Shown here piece after piece: positions 43,051-54,121 of a stretch of DNA of 64,000 bases. Made by a program: the position numbers and the translations under genes. The notes beneath the pieces are model-generated. The model was not told where the DNA came from. It ran no database searches and worked only from the letters and a program-made list of their open reading frames with translations. This DNA is from Labrys sp. WJW (GTDB lineage: Bacteria; Pseudomonadota; Alphaproteobacteria; Rhizobiales; Labraceae): NCBI RefSeq assembly GCF_001676615.1, contig NZ_LYXZ01000034.1:1-64000 (forward strand), written 5' to 3'. The first letter of the stretch is position 1; each line of letters starts with the position of its first letter.

Positions 43051-43584
43051 TTAGTTGGTCTTGGCGAAGAACGCATAGGTGGCGGTGTAGGGCACGCCGA
43101 CTTTCGTCCCTGTGCGAACGGGCGGCGTGGCCGGAGCGACGCCGCCATGGGTGGCGATGCGCTGCACATAGCCGACCTTGCTCAGCGCGCCGGCCGCCGG
43201 ATCGGCCGTGACCTTGATGAGCAGCCAGGGAATGTCGGCACTGGCCTTCCTGGCCGGCACCGTCACCACGGCCGTATCCTTGTCGCGCACGATTTTGCTG
43301 CCATCGGCGGCCTCCCAGGAGGGGCCAGCATAATGATGCACGGCGCCTTGTTTCGCCGCCAGTTCCGCCACGGGGGCCTCGAGCACCCATTTCGGCGCCG
43401 CGCCGGCTTCCGCCGCGCTGGTATAGACCTGCAGGCCCCTGGCCTTGGCGGTGAAAACAAGCGTGTAGCCGGCCGGCGGCTGCAATGCGGCCGGCACGGC
43501 CTCGGCCGCCCAGGCAGCCTGGGTTCCGCCGGCAAGCAGCATCGCCGCGGCGACGAAGGCGTAGGTTCTATGCGTGGGCATCAT
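43051..43584 (-). CDS. Secreted DUF3455 protein
   Basis: 177 residues with a signal peptide (to QAAWA/AEAV). PPAGYTLVFTAKARGLQVYT, HHYAGPSWEAADGSKI and GYVQRIATHGG are the DUF3455 blocks. Function unknown; extracytoplasmic. The start at 43584 or the next ATG at 43581 both follow AGGAG. Confidence 0.82.
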   Translation of the reverse strand: MMPTHRTYAFVAAAMLLAGGTQAAWAAEAVPAALQPPAGYTLVFTAKARGLQVYTSAAEAGAAPKWVLEAPVAELAAKQGAVHHYAGPSWEAADGSKIVRDKDTAVVTVPARKASADIPWLLIKVTADPAAGALSKVGYVQRIATHGGVAPATPPVRTGTKVGVPYTATYAFFAKTN

Positions 43585-43761
43585 GATCTCCTGGCCCGAT
43601 TCCGGGCTGGTGCAGGTCGCGGCTGCGGTAACATGGCACGGAAGCCAAGGGCCTGGAAGTATCGCGGGGAAAATGAGGGCGAGTTATATCGTACCCCTGT
43701 TCGGAACAGGAAAGTCAAGTAAACTGCCACCGTAACTCAGGGTGACGTGCTTGGGGTAAGC

Positions 43762-44064
43762 ATGAAACACATCATTCTATTGGGCATCGCGATTGCTCTT
43801 GCTGGCTGTGCGTCTCCGAGCCAGAAGATTTCGATCGATGCGCACGACAGACCGTCGAAAGCATCATTGTCGGCCTTCTGCTCTCGTTTGAAGTCACCAG
43901 GCACATCCGAGTGGGACGACTGTATGCGGCATGTGGGTCAATATATTACGGCCACACTTCAATGCCTAAAGACTGTGCCCGCACCCAACATCCAAGCATG
44001 TCGGATTCGTAAGGCACCCGCGGCTATGGCGTGGGCGCTGAGAACATTTCCCGTCCGCAGTTGA
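43762..44064 (+). CDS. Small lipoprotein
   Basis: 100 residues from ATG 43762 with a lipobox (IALAGCAS). The mature chain is small and has four cysteines (FCSRLKS, DCMRH, QCLKT, ACRIRK). No family recognised. GGGGTAAG precedes the start. Confidence 0.6.
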   Translation: MKHIILLGIAIALAGCASPSQKISIDAHDRPSKASLSAFCSRLKSPGTSEWDDCMRHVGQYITATLQCLKTVPAPNIQACRIRKAPAAMAWALRTFPVRS

Positions 44065-44144
44065 GGCCCTTCGGGGGCAACCCTAACCATCGTTTTGACT
44101 CCACCTCAGCTTTGCATGATGTTCGCGCGATTGGGAAGCACCGC

Positions 44145-45281
44145 ATGCGGTGGTTGATTGCCGGCTTGCTGATCTCGCTAAGCCTGGCCGGAGGTTGCCG
44201 GGCCGGCGATCGCCATGACGGGTTCGACAGCGGCAGCGCCGACCCAGCCTTGTGGAGCTTCGGCAAGTTCGTCGGCGGCTATCCGTCGAAGCAGGTGCAA
44301 CCTCTCTTCCCCGGCATCGGCGGAACCGCGGGCGCCATCTCGATCGTCACGACGGACGCCGATGGCGGCAATGATTGCCCGCTCGAGGAAATGCCGGCGG
44401 GCGGCTGCCAGCGGGCCGAATTGCAGGTCGCCAGGAGCGCGGCGCTCCCTTACGGCTCCGACAGCTGGTATGCGTTCAGCTTCCGCATCCGGGGGCAGGT
44501 CGCTGACACCGGCAGCCACCGCATTGTCATCGGTCAATGGAAGGGACCGGGCAATGACAGCCCGTTCGTGGCGCAGCGCTACGATGACGGCATTTTCACA
44601 ATTTCCGTGGAAGCGGCCGACGGGCGCTGCTTCGTTGCGACGGAACGCAAAAACGTGGTCGAGATGCTTGCAGCCCAGAGGTTTCTCGGCTCCCTGGACA
44701 CCTCCGACGATCGGGTGCGCGAAAAAACTGTCGCGATCATACGGGGCGAAATAGGGCAGCAGAGACAGGCGGAAGTTCTGACCGGCCTACTCTCCGCCAA
44801 TGCTCCCTTGCCGCCGCCATTGCCAGGCGAGGAGTCGGTGGATCTGCGCAGCGGCGTGAATCGTGTCGCCGATTACCTGCGAGGGTTTGCCTTCCTTTCC
44901 GACCTCCCGAAATATCTCGACTGTCCGAGCGCGTTGGTTCGTATCGAGTCGGTGTCGGATCGGCGGTTGCCCTCACCGAGGGATGGCTGGGTCGACATGG
45001 TCTATCATATCAGGGGCGCGCACCACGACCCGTCCGGCAGGCCGGTCGGCGCCCTGCTCGAAGTCTGGGCCGACGGCCGGAAGATCGTGCGTGTCAGCGG
45101 CGATTTCGGCACCCGGCCGCCCATCGATCCCAAGGCCGATCCGGGGATGCAATCCATCAAGCTCGGCCTCTATCGCCTCAGGCAGCCGGGGACGCTCAGC
45201 ATCGACCTCGACGAATTCTCCCAGGCCTCGGATCTGGCCGAGCTGCGACTCGAGCACATGCATCCGCTGGAGACGCCGTGA
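44145..45281 (+). CDS. Polysaccharide lyase/heparin lyase-like secreted protein
   Basis: 378 residues; ATG 44145, GGGAAG upstream. N-terminal hydrophobic signal ending LAGGC, a possible lipobox. The body (GSDSWYAFSFRIRG, HRIVIGQWKGPGNDSPFVAQRYDDGIFTISVE, RAELQV, WVDMVYHIRGAHHDPSGRPVG) resembles the jelly-roll polysaccharide lyases related to heparin lyase I, which cleave uronic-acid polymers by beta-elimination. There is an unusual insertion of about 70 residues after RCFVATER. Substrate unknown. Confidence 0.65.
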   Translation: MRWLIAGLLISLSLAGGCRAGDRHDGFDSGSADPALWSFGKFVGGYPSKQVQPLFPGIGGTAGAISIVTTDADGGNDCPLEEMPAGGCQRAELQVARSAALPYGSDSWYAFSFRIRGQVADTGSHRIVIGQWKGPGNDSPFVAQRYDDGIFTISVEAADGRCFVATERKNVVEMLAAQRFLGSLDTSDDRVREKTVAIIRGEIGQQRQAEVLTGLLSANAPLPPPLPGEESVDLRSGVNRVADYLRGFAFLSDLPKYLDCPSALVRIESVSDRRLPSPRDGWVDMVYHIRGAHHDPSGRPVGALLEVWADGRKIVRVSGDFGTRPPIDPKADPGMQSIKLGLYRLRQPGTLSIDLDEFSQASDLAELRLEHMHPLETP

Positions 45282-45356
45282 TGGGTGAATGAGGAGTACT
45301 GTGGAGTAATAGTACGGACGGCGCTCCTGAATGGGGAGCGATAGAGGGGGAACAGA

Positions 45357-45722
45357 ATGCGTCTGATGATTCCAGTGATTTTCGGAGTGTTGGGGCTGGC
45401 TGGCTGCGCTGGGCAAGGTCCGAACCAGGTGACGGAGGCCCAAGCGAAACATGCCTTTCAGGCGTGTGGCGCAACGCCATGGGTACCGTTCACACCAACA
45501 CAAAGACGCTGCATGAACATGCAGCGGGATGCCATCGATTCCAGGGATGACTGCCTCAAGAACGCTGCGCCCGACCAAGTGGACAGGTGCGCTACTCAGA
45601 TCGCCAAGTATACCGAGGCTTGGCGTCAATGTGGCGGCGTTGCAGGCGGTAACAGAGCCGTTTTCTGCGCCACGGCCAAGGAGCCCGAGGGCCATCGCTG
45701 GCTCATGGCCCACAAGAGCTAG
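45357..45722 (+). CDS. Small lipoprotein with duplicated 3' end downstream
   Basis: 121 residues from ATG 45357 with GAGGGGG upstream. Lipobox GLAGCAG. The mature part has six cysteines and ends NRAVFCATAKEPEGHRW, then LMAHKS. The last 24 codons plus following DNA have been duplicated in tandem (45650-45877), leaving a second copy of the C-terminal coding segment after the stop. No family recognised. Confidence 0.6.
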   Translation: MRLMIPVIFGVLGLAGCAGQGPNQVTEAQAKHAFQACGATPWVPFTPTQRRCMNMQRDAIDSRDDCLKNAAPDQVDRCATQIAKYTEAWRQCGGVAGGNRAVFCATAKEPEGHRWLMAHKS

Positions 45723-45877
45723 ATTCCGTAATGTCAATAGAATGCACTGTCACCGTAACCCGGTAATAGAGCCGTCTTATGCGCCACGGCCAAGGAGCCG
45801 GAGGGCCATCGCTGGATCATGGCCCACAAGAGCTAGAGTCCGTGATGTCAATAGAATGCATTGTCGCCGTAACCCAG
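45650..45877 (+). repeat. Two tandem copies of a 114-bp unit
   Basis: Copy 1 45650-45763, copy 2 45764-45877, period 114 bp (38 codons). Both run from the codons for NRAV through KEPEGHRW..MAHKS and the TAG, then TGTCAATAGAATGCA and CCGTAACCC. Copy 2 would still code NRAVLCATAKEPEGHRW, then IMAHKS, so its differences preserve the peptide. Copy 2 has no start. The repeat ends just before the TIGR02391 gene. Confidence 0.9.
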
Positions 45878-45885
45878 TAATTCCA

Positions 45886-46359
45886 TCAAGGTACGCGCTC
45901 CTCCAGTCTTCTTAGAAGTGTAGATGCTAGAGATAGATGATCTAAACACCGGTCTATTGGATCAATATTTATATCATGACCTCGAGGGTTGCGGATCGCA
46001 GACATGGATCCCGCGAAAATGAACTTATACCCTGCCTGTTCATCGATATCGCTTTGTGTAATCAGCTGAGTTAACTTAATTTTTGGATTACTGTCGGAGA
46101 ACGCAGCCATCATCAACTTGTATCCACTATCATTTATTCCGGAAAGCTTCTTTACATATATATCAACCAGCTTAAACGCTTCAAATGTCGCTTGTGAGAA
46201 GTGGCCGTCATCAAATAATTTTAGGCTGACCTTGCTAATCTCCGGATGGATATTGCGCTCATCAAACGGATGTGTGTTAACCTGTAGAATATCCGTGACG
46301 ACACTCAGCTCTCTTGCGCGGCGAACAATTTTCTCGAATACGCTGAGCGAGTTATTCAT
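45886..46359 (-). CDS. TIGR02391 (Ymh-like) family protein
   Basis: 157 residues. HPEISKVSLKLFDDGHFSQATFEAFKLVD, KLSGINDSGYKLMMAAFSDSNPKIKL and GYKFIFAGSMSAIRNPRGHD are the hallmark blocks of TIGR02391, a helical family found in mobile and accessory DNA; the RNP..H pattern recalls HEPN-type RNases, where an R-x4-6-H motif is catalytic. Here R-N-P-R-G-H could serve that role, which is inference. Its ATG lies inside the end of the DUF5343 gene (8-bp overlap), so the two are translationally coupled. The G+C is low compared with both flanks. Confidence 0.82.
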   Translation of the reverse strand: MNNSLSVFEKIVRRARELSVVTDILQVNTHPFDERNIHPEISKVSLKLFDDGHFSQATFEAFKLVDIYVKKLSGINDSGYKLMMAAFSDSNPKIKLTQLITQSDIDEQAGYKFIFAGSMSAIRNPRGHDINIDPIDRCLDHLSLASTLLRRLEERVP

Positions 46360-47032
46360 TGATCAAGTTCGCCCGGATGCTTTTAAAAATTGAATCATAA
46401 ACTTCTTGAGTGCCATTTGCTGGCAGATTAATTTCGATTCGTACCGTCATCGCCATGCTGCGTGGATTGACGATAGGTTCGGAAGCTATTGATACTGGCT
46501 GGGCGATATTTGATTCAGCGGATTTGGTCTTCTTCTGAGACTGTATGCTGGGCTTTGACTTTAAAGGCTTCGCTTTGGAAATGCTATTGGAAGCTGCTTT
46601 TTCAGTAGTCTGTTCATAGCCAGATAAAGCTCGAAATGCTTGGAACAAACCTGCTTGTCGACCACCAATAATTTCACTTGTTTTGTCGGTGGTACGAAAA
46701 TAGGTGACGAGTTCATTCTTTCCGAGAGTCCAAGCTTCTTCGCCACGTAAATCGAAAAGATCTTTATATGCTTCCTTGACGAGTTTACCGAACGATTTTG
46801 AAAACGCATCGTCCCCAAGAACAAATATATCATGACCTTTTTCTGTTCGTTTTCCGTCTTCGTCTATAATTCCTATGAATTGAAGAGCGTTAATGACGTA
46901 ACTTTCATTGTTTGGTGCCAATGAAAATTTCTTTACCGTCTCTGAATTAATTGTTGGTGGAAAATTCTTCCGAAGAAACCCTATCATCTGTGTAACATTG
47001 CCTGGGCCGGATATATACGGATGAGATGGCAT
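46352..47032 (-). CDS. DUF5343 family protein
   Basis: 226 residues; ATG 47032 after GGGGAAA. HPYISGPGNVTQMIGFLRKNFPPTINSETVKKFSLAPNNES followed by LQFIGIIDEDGKRTEKGHDIF is the DUF5343 helix-turn-helix-like block; a middle helical part (KEAYKDLFDLRG), a Ser/Lys-rich linker (about 145-185) and a C-terminal segment (VRIEINLPANGTQEVYDSIFKSIRANL) complete it. The C-terminal part could contact the TIGR02391 product made from the overlapping gene. Function unknown. Low G+C, no relatives in the window. Confidence 0.8.
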   Translation of the reverse strand: MPSHPYISGPGNVTQMIGFLRKNFPPTINSETVKKFSLAPNNESYVINALQFIGIIDEDGKRTEKGHDIFVLGDDAFSKSFGKLVKEAYKDLFDLRGEEAWTLGKNELVTYFRTTDKTSEIIGGRQAGLFQAFRALSGYEQTTEKAASNSISKAKPLKSKPSIQSQKKTKSAESNIAQPVSIASEPIVNPRSMAMTVRIEINLPANGTQEVYDSIFKSIRANLINE

Positions 47033-47262
47033 TCATTTCCCCCCACGATCGGTACAGAAGATTCTATTTAAACATACCACCTGATTATTCATAACGACAA
47101 CACTCTTGCGCTGTTTGTGCGCTTATCGAATGAAAAATTGAGTTCTTGGTGTTACATGAGCTGAGGACCTGGTGAGTCAATTGAAAACGGCACAAGCATC
47201 TTGTGAGTAGAAATACTTTTGGGTATCGCAAGTTGAGAAGCGCACTGTTTGAGGCAAAGACC

Positions 47263-49965
<2,703 letters not shown>

Positions 49966-50019
49966 GCCCTGATAATGGGGTGAGTCACGCGCGGGGGGAA
50001 GGGCTGTCGTCGGAAACTT

Positions 50020-50039
50020 GCTGACAACGTCCTGTCAGC
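50020..50039 (-). promoter_or_regulatory. Inverted repeat upstream of uvrB
   Basis: GCTGACA (50020-50026) and TGTCAGC (50033-50039), a perfect 7-bp inverted repeat with a 6-bp spacer, 55 bp before the uvrB start and 83 bp before the divergent LprI-type gene. It is not the alphaproteobacterial LexA box (GTTC-N7-GTTC). Binding factor unknown. Confidence 0.4.
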
Positions 50040-50121
50040 AGGGTGACGACGTTCCCCGCGGCACGACAAGGCCGGTGTCCCTGTGCTAGCGACGGGGTGT
50101 TCGTCGCCTTGGGAGTTCCGG

Positions 50122-50496
50122 ATGATCCGTCCTGCAAGTTTTATCATGATTGCCGCCACGGCCGTCGCAACCCTTGCCTTGCAAGGCCCGGCCCAGGCCG
50201 CCGGCTTCGACTGCCGCAAGGCGCATACGGCCGTCGAGAAGCTGATCTGCGCCTATCCGAAACTGTCCCGCCTCGATGATGAGATGAACCGGCTCTACCA
50301 GGCCATCGAGGGCGAGACGCGCGGGATCGACGGCGAGACCGGCGCGGCCAGCGACCCCTTCGGCAAGGACCAGACCCGCTGGCGCGAGACGGTGCGCGAC
50401 ATCTGCACCGGCGCCCCCTGCATCGAGCGCGCCTATGTGGCGCGCATCGCCCAGGTCAAGAAGGACTGGGCCTCGGCCCTGGGCGACGGGCAGTAA
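50122..50496 (+). CDS. LprI-type (DUF1311) secreted protein
   Basis: 124 residues; ATG 50122 with GGGAG upstream. Signal peptide ends at AQAAG. FDCRKAHTAVEKLICAYPKLSRLDDEMNRLY is the DUF1311 pattern with four paired cysteines; family members include the M. tuberculosis lysozyme inhibitor LprI. It would act in the periplasm. Related domains occur in the gene at 1-975 and at 52432-53121. Confidence 0.85.
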   Translation: MIRPASFIMIAATAVATLALQGPAQAAGFDCRKAHTAVEKLICAYPKLSRLDDEMNRLYQAIEGETRGIDGETGAASDPFGKDQTRWRETVRDICTGAPCIERAYVARIAQVKKDWASALGDGQ

Positions 50497-50523
50497 GACC
50501 AACCGCCACGATGTTTAGCCCAC

Positions 50524-50652
50524 GCGTCATTGCGAGCTCTGCCAATCCATAGGATTGGCATGGCGAAGCAATCCAGGAGCCATGGCCACCACGTTTCCCG
50601 GCACTGGATTGCTTCGCTACGCTCGCAATGACGATGCTTGATCGGGCAAGCA
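50524..50652. repeat. CGTCATTGCGAGC palindromic element, copy 1
   Basis: Outer arms CGTCATTGCGAGC (50525-50537) and GCTCGCAATGACG (50621-50633), inner arms CGAAGCAATCCA (50564-50575) and TGGATTGCTTCG (50605-50616). The left arm carries an insertion with its own hairpin GCCAATCC-ATA-GGATTGGC (50541-50559). A satellite GCTTG-ATCGGG-CAAGC (50637-50652) follows. Copy 2 at 53189-53293 is the same element in reverse orientation. Confidence 0.85.
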
Positions 50653-50709
50653 GCTATGCCGTTGGCGTAACACCCGCCATCGCTGGCGATGGCCGGCTTT
50701 CCCGCTGCC

Positions 50710-51420
50710 TCAACGGACATGGAAGTCCGTCGCGACCAGGGGCAGACCGAGGCGGGCGGCGACGGCGCGCGAGGCCTGGTTGTCCCAGGATGTGCTGTAG
50801 AAGGGCACGGCGCCCAGCGCCCGCACCGCCTGTGCCCAGCCGGCAACGACCGTGGCGGCATGGCCCCGGCGGCGGTAATCGGCATGGGTTTCGACCCCGG
50901 CGCAATGCACCGCGTCCGAGATGCGCACGCTGGCACAGAGCGCCACGGCGCGATCGCCTTCGGCCATCGCCAGGAAAGGCCGCCGGTGCGGCACGTCCGC
51001 CAGCCAGTCGGGAAAGAGCGGCCGCAGCAATTCGGCATTGCCCTCATGGATGGCCACGAGCGGCGGGGATGGCGGTGGCACGGCGTCCGCCCGGTAGACC
51101 GGCCCGGCCCAGATCTGCGTCACCGCAGCCTGGTGGCCGAGCAGGTCCAGATAGGCCTGCTGCCGGGCCGGCGGTTGCTGCGGCACCTCGCCCAGCACCT
51201 CGCCGCGGCAGAGCTCGCCGAGGCGTGCAACCACGGCATCCGGCATGTTGGCGCGGCAGCGAAACAGCGGCCCGGCCGGCGTGCGCATCAGGTGGAAGCG
51301 GGGCGCCGGGCGGGAATCCCACTCATTGCTGTGCAGCAGGCGTCCCCGGTCGTCGGTGGCATAGAGAGTGTCGAGGCGGCGGCTGAACAAGGTCCGCAGG
51401 GAATCTGTGTCGAGAGGCAT
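50710..51420 (-). CDS. GNAT family N-acetyltransferase
   Basis: 236 residues; ATG 51420. The C-terminal half has the acetyl-CoA loop AGVETHADYRRRGHAATVVAGWAQAV (motif A with RRRGHA) and YSTSWDNQASRAVAARLG. The N-terminal half is not recognised. The substrate is unknown. The gene lies inside the interval bounded by the two inverted repeat copies. Confidence 0.85.
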   Translation of the reverse strand: MPLDTDSLRTLFSRRLDTLYATDDRGRLLHSNEWDSRPAPRFHLMRTPAGPLFRCRANMPDAVVARLGELCRGEVLGEVPQQPPARQQAYLDLLGHQAAVTQIWAGPVYRADAVPPPSPPLVAIHEGNAELLRPLFPDWLADVPHRRPFLAMAEGDRAVALCASVRISDAVHCAGVETHADYRRRGHAATVVAGWAQAVRALGAVPFYSTSWDNQASRAVAARLGLPLVATDFHVR

Positions 51421-51580
51421 GGGGCGAGCCTACCGGGGCGATGCCGGCCAGGCAATCGCGGGGCGGGTGCCCCCTGTACCCGCCGAAACTGAGGTCGCGG
51501 ACCAGAGGGTGCAAGAGATTGTGCCGGTTCCAGCCCGTGTTAGATGTGGAACCGCCCCTCCGGAATGGAATCATCCCGAC

Positions 51581-52435
51581 ATGAAGCTCCAGTTCGCCCT
51601 CGGTGCCGCTGCCCTGGCCCTGATGCTGCCCGGCCAGGCCCTGGCCGATTGCGACATCACCGATGCCCTGCTCAAGCAGGCCTATCCCGATGCACAGCAA
51701 AGCGAGAACGGCCTGCTGATCAAGGGCGGTGCCTATGATCGCTCGATCAACCCGGACGACGTGGTCTGCAAGGCCTGGCCCTATCGCCCCGAACTGATGC
51801 TGGCGGCGGTGCCGCTGATCGAGGCCAAGCCGCCGATCGAGGGCGAGAACAAGGGTGATGTCGAGATCATCATCGCCGATGTCGCCACCGGCAATCCCGT
51901 CGCGCGGCGGCTGGAGAAGGGCATGGCCTTTTCGGATGCCATCCAGTTCGGCTCGATGAGCCTGGACACCGCCCGCTACGACGTCGGCGACGGGCTGCGT
52001 GCCTTCGGCCTGCGCACCTCGCAATCGGGCAGTTCGCGCGTCAATCCCTATGAGGAGCAGGCGCTGTGGATGTACACCTTCGACAAGGGACGCATCGAGC
52101 GCGTGCTGGACGGGCTGATCGTCGAGCGCAGCAATGGCGAGAACAATGGCGATTGCGAGGGCGAGTCCACCGCGGTGACGCGCACCGTCAAGCTCGGGCC
52201 CAAGGTCGAGCTCGGCTATCGCGACCTCACGGTCGAGCAGACCGTCAGCCACGAAACCTCCAAGAAGGTTGCCGGCGAATGCAGCTTCGACAAGCGGCCC
52301 GGCAAACCGGCACGCTTCGAGCTGATCTATGACAACGGCCATTATCGGCCGGCCGGCGGTGTCAAGCCGCAGGGTGAGAAGGGTGATATCGAGACGGATC
52401 TGTTCTCCACCATCGAAACCGGGGCAAAGCCATGA
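51581..52435 (+). CDS. Secreted protein of unknown function
   Basis: 284 residues from ATG 51581 with a signal peptide (MKLQFALGAAALALMLPGQALA). The mature protein has a beta-rich body (YGKGD-like DVEIIIADVATGNPVARRLEKG, QALWMYTFDKGRIERVLDGLIVERS) and four cysteines. It is translationally coupled to the downstream LprI-type gene (ATGA overlap), so they probably act together in the periplasm. Confidence 0.7.
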   Translation: MKLQFALGAAALALMLPGQALADCDITDALLKQAYPDAQQSENGLLIKGGAYDRSINPDDVVCKAWPYRPELMLAAVPLIEAKPPIEGENKGDVEIIIADVATGNPVARRLEKGMAFSDAIQFGSMSLDTARYDVGDGLRAFGLRTSQSGSSRVNPYEEQALWMYTFDKGRIERVLDGLIVERSNGENNGDCEGESTAVTRTVKLGPKVELGYRDLTVEQTVSHETSKKVAGECSFDKRPGKPARFELIYDNGHYRPAGGVKPQGEKGDIETDLFSTIETGAKP

Positions 52436-53121
52436 TCGGGCATGGTCTGGCCGTCGCCTGCCTCCTGCCGGTCATCGCCATGCCCGCGATCGCCCTGGCT
52501 GCCGGCAAGCCTTCCTTCGATTGCCGCAAGGCCTCGACCGAGGTAGAGAAGGCGATCTGCGCCAGTCCGGCCCTGTCGAAAGCCGATGCCGAGATCGCCG
52601 TCGCCTATGAGCGGCTGCGCAAGGCCCTCGATCCCCAGGCCGCCGCGGCGCTTGCCGCCGACCAGCGCTGGTTCGTCGGCGCCCGCGACGAGGCGGGCGC
52701 CAGCAAGGAAGGGGTTGGCGCCTTTCGCACGCTGAAGGAGCGTCTCACGGAGCGGGCGCGTTTCCTGAAGGGGATCAGGGTCAAGCCGCAGGGCGGCTTC
52801 GTCGGCAGCTGGCGCAACAATGCGGGCGGCTTCGACATCGAGGCCAAGCCGGATGGCAGCCTGACGGTCTCGGGCGATGTCGTCGAGCCGGTGATGGGGC
52901 GCTGGGTCTGCGAGGTCTCGGGCAGTGGGCGGGACGCCGGCGGCGTTCTCGAGGTCAAGCAAGACGGCGAGGCCTCGATCCTCAAGCTCACCCACGAGGG
53001 CGCCAGCCTCAAGGCCGAGACCGTATTTCCGGCCGGTGCGACCGAGCGCAGCGTGGGCTATTGCGGCATGAACGGCTCGGCCGACGGCAGCTATTTCCAG
53101 GTACCGCCCGGCAGCAAGTGA
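52432..53121 (+). CDS. LprI-type secreted protein with an extra C-terminal beta domain
   Basis: 229 residues, starting in the ATGA overlap with the previous gene. Signal peptide to about residue 24. FDCRKASTEVEKAICASPALSKADAEIAVAYERL is the LprI/DUF1311 core; a second domain (about 120-229, GGFVGSWRNNAGGFDIEAKPDG, CEVSGSGRDAGG) is beta-rich and not recognised. Likely a periplasmic binding or inhibitor protein. Confidence 0.8.
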   Translation: MIGHGLAVACLLPVIAMPAIALAAGKPSFDCRKASTEVEKAICASPALSKADAEIAVAYERLRKALDPQAAAALAADQRWFVGARDEAGASKEGVGAFRTLKERLTERARFLKGIRVKPQGGFVGSWRNNAGGFDIEAKPDGSLTVSGDVVEPVMGRWVCEVSGSGRDAGGVLEVKQDGEASILKLTHEGASLKAETVFPAGATERSVGYCGMNGSADGSYFQVPPGSK

Positions 53122-53188
53122 GGACGGGCGGCTGGCCGCAGGCGATACGATGAGGCGGAGAACGCGGCGTCATACCAACGATATTGAT

Positions 53189-53293
53189 GCTTGACCGATC
53201 AAGCACCGTCATTGCGAGCGCAGCGAAGCAATCCAGAGATGGAAAACGTGGTGTCCGTGGCTCATGGATTGCTTCGCTGCGCTCGCAATGACG
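53189..53293. repeat. CGTCATTGCGAGC palindromic element, copy 2
   Basis: A perfect 29-bp inverted repeat (53207-53235 and 53265-53293) with 29-nt spacer; arms start CGTCATTGCGAGCGCAGCG and end AAGCAATCCA. The satellite GCTTGACCGATCAAGC (53189-53204) is a further palindrome. Compared with copy 1 the whole element, including the loop, is inverted. Confidence 0.9.
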
Positions 53294-53354
53294 CGCGGGT
53301 CAATCATCTTGCCCAGCCCTTGTCCTCGCGCCTGTGGCGGCCCGGGTCCTCGCC

Positions 53355-54059
53355 TCAGGAGCCGCTCTCGGCCATGAAGCGCCGGTAGCCGCTGGACCTC
53401 AGTTCGCAGGCCGGGCAGGTGCCGCAGCCATAGCCCCAGTCGTGCCGGTGGCTGCGATCGCCATTGTAGCAGGTGTGGGTGTGTTCGCGGACGAGGTCCA
53501 CCAGACGGTCGCCGCCGAGTTCCCGTGCCAGCGCCCAGGTCTGCGCCTTGTCGATCCACATCAACGGCGTGTGGATGACGAAGCGGCTCTCCATGCCGAG
53601 ATTGAGAGCCAGCTGCATGGCCTTCATGGTGTCGTCGCGGCAATCGGGATAGCCGGAGAAGTCGGTCTCGCACACGCCGGTGACGAGGTGGCGGGCACCG
53701 CGCCGATAGGCAAGGGTGGCTGCGAAAGTCAGGAAGAGCAGATTGCGCCCGGGCACGAAGCTGTTGGGCAGGCCGTTCTCCTGCATGGCGATCTCGACGT
53801 CGCGCGTCAGGGAGGTCTCGCTGATGCGGCCGAGTATGCCGAGGTCGACGAGATGGTCTTCGCCCAGGCGCCCGGCCCAGGCCGGAAAGGCTTCGCGCAG
53901 GGCGGCGAGAACCACGGGGCGCATCGCCAGCTCGATACCGTGGCGCTGGCCATAGTCGAAGCCGACCGTCTCCACGCTGTCGAAGCGCTCGAGTGCCCAG
54001 GCCAGGCAGGTGGTGGAATCCTGGCCGGCCGAGAACAGGACCAGGGCCTTGTCAGACAT
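53355..54059 (-). CDS. queC: 7-cyano-7-deazaguanine synthase QueC
   Basis: 234 residues; ATG 54059 with GGAGAAA upstream. PP-loop LFSAGQDSTT (8-17; most family members have SGGxDST, here SAG), and zinc-binding Cys197, Cys212, Cys215 and Cys218 in CYNGD and GCGTCPAC. It converts 7-carboxy-7-deazaguanine to preQ0 with ATP and ammonia, towards queuosine at tRNA position 34. Confidence 0.93.
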   Translation of the reverse strand: MSDKALVLFSAGQDSTTCLAWALERFDSVETVGFDYGQRHGIELAMRPVVLAALREAFPAWAGRLGEDHLVDLGILGRISETSLTRDVEIAMQENGLPNSFVPGRNLLFLTFAATLAYRRGARHLVTGVCETDFSGYPDCRDDTMKAMQLALNLGMESRFVIHTPLMWIDKAQTWALARELGGDRLVDLVREHTHTCYNGDRSHRHDWGYGCGTCPACELRSSGYRRFMAESGS

Positions 54060-54121
54060 GGTTTTCTCCATCCCGAGCCGATTCACGAAGCGCTCTCATG
54101 CCATTGGAACGACGGGCTTTT

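Noticed and set aside
47033..47262. 70-codon frame (47085-47297) between uvrB and the DUF5343 gene
   Set aside because: Extends into the uvrB 3' end in another frame; cysteine-rich random-looking translation and no ribosome site.
50020..50039. Inverted repeat upstream of uvrB as a LexA box
   Set aside because: The alphaproteobacterial SOS box is GTTC-N7-GTTC; GCTGACA/TGTCAGC does not match.
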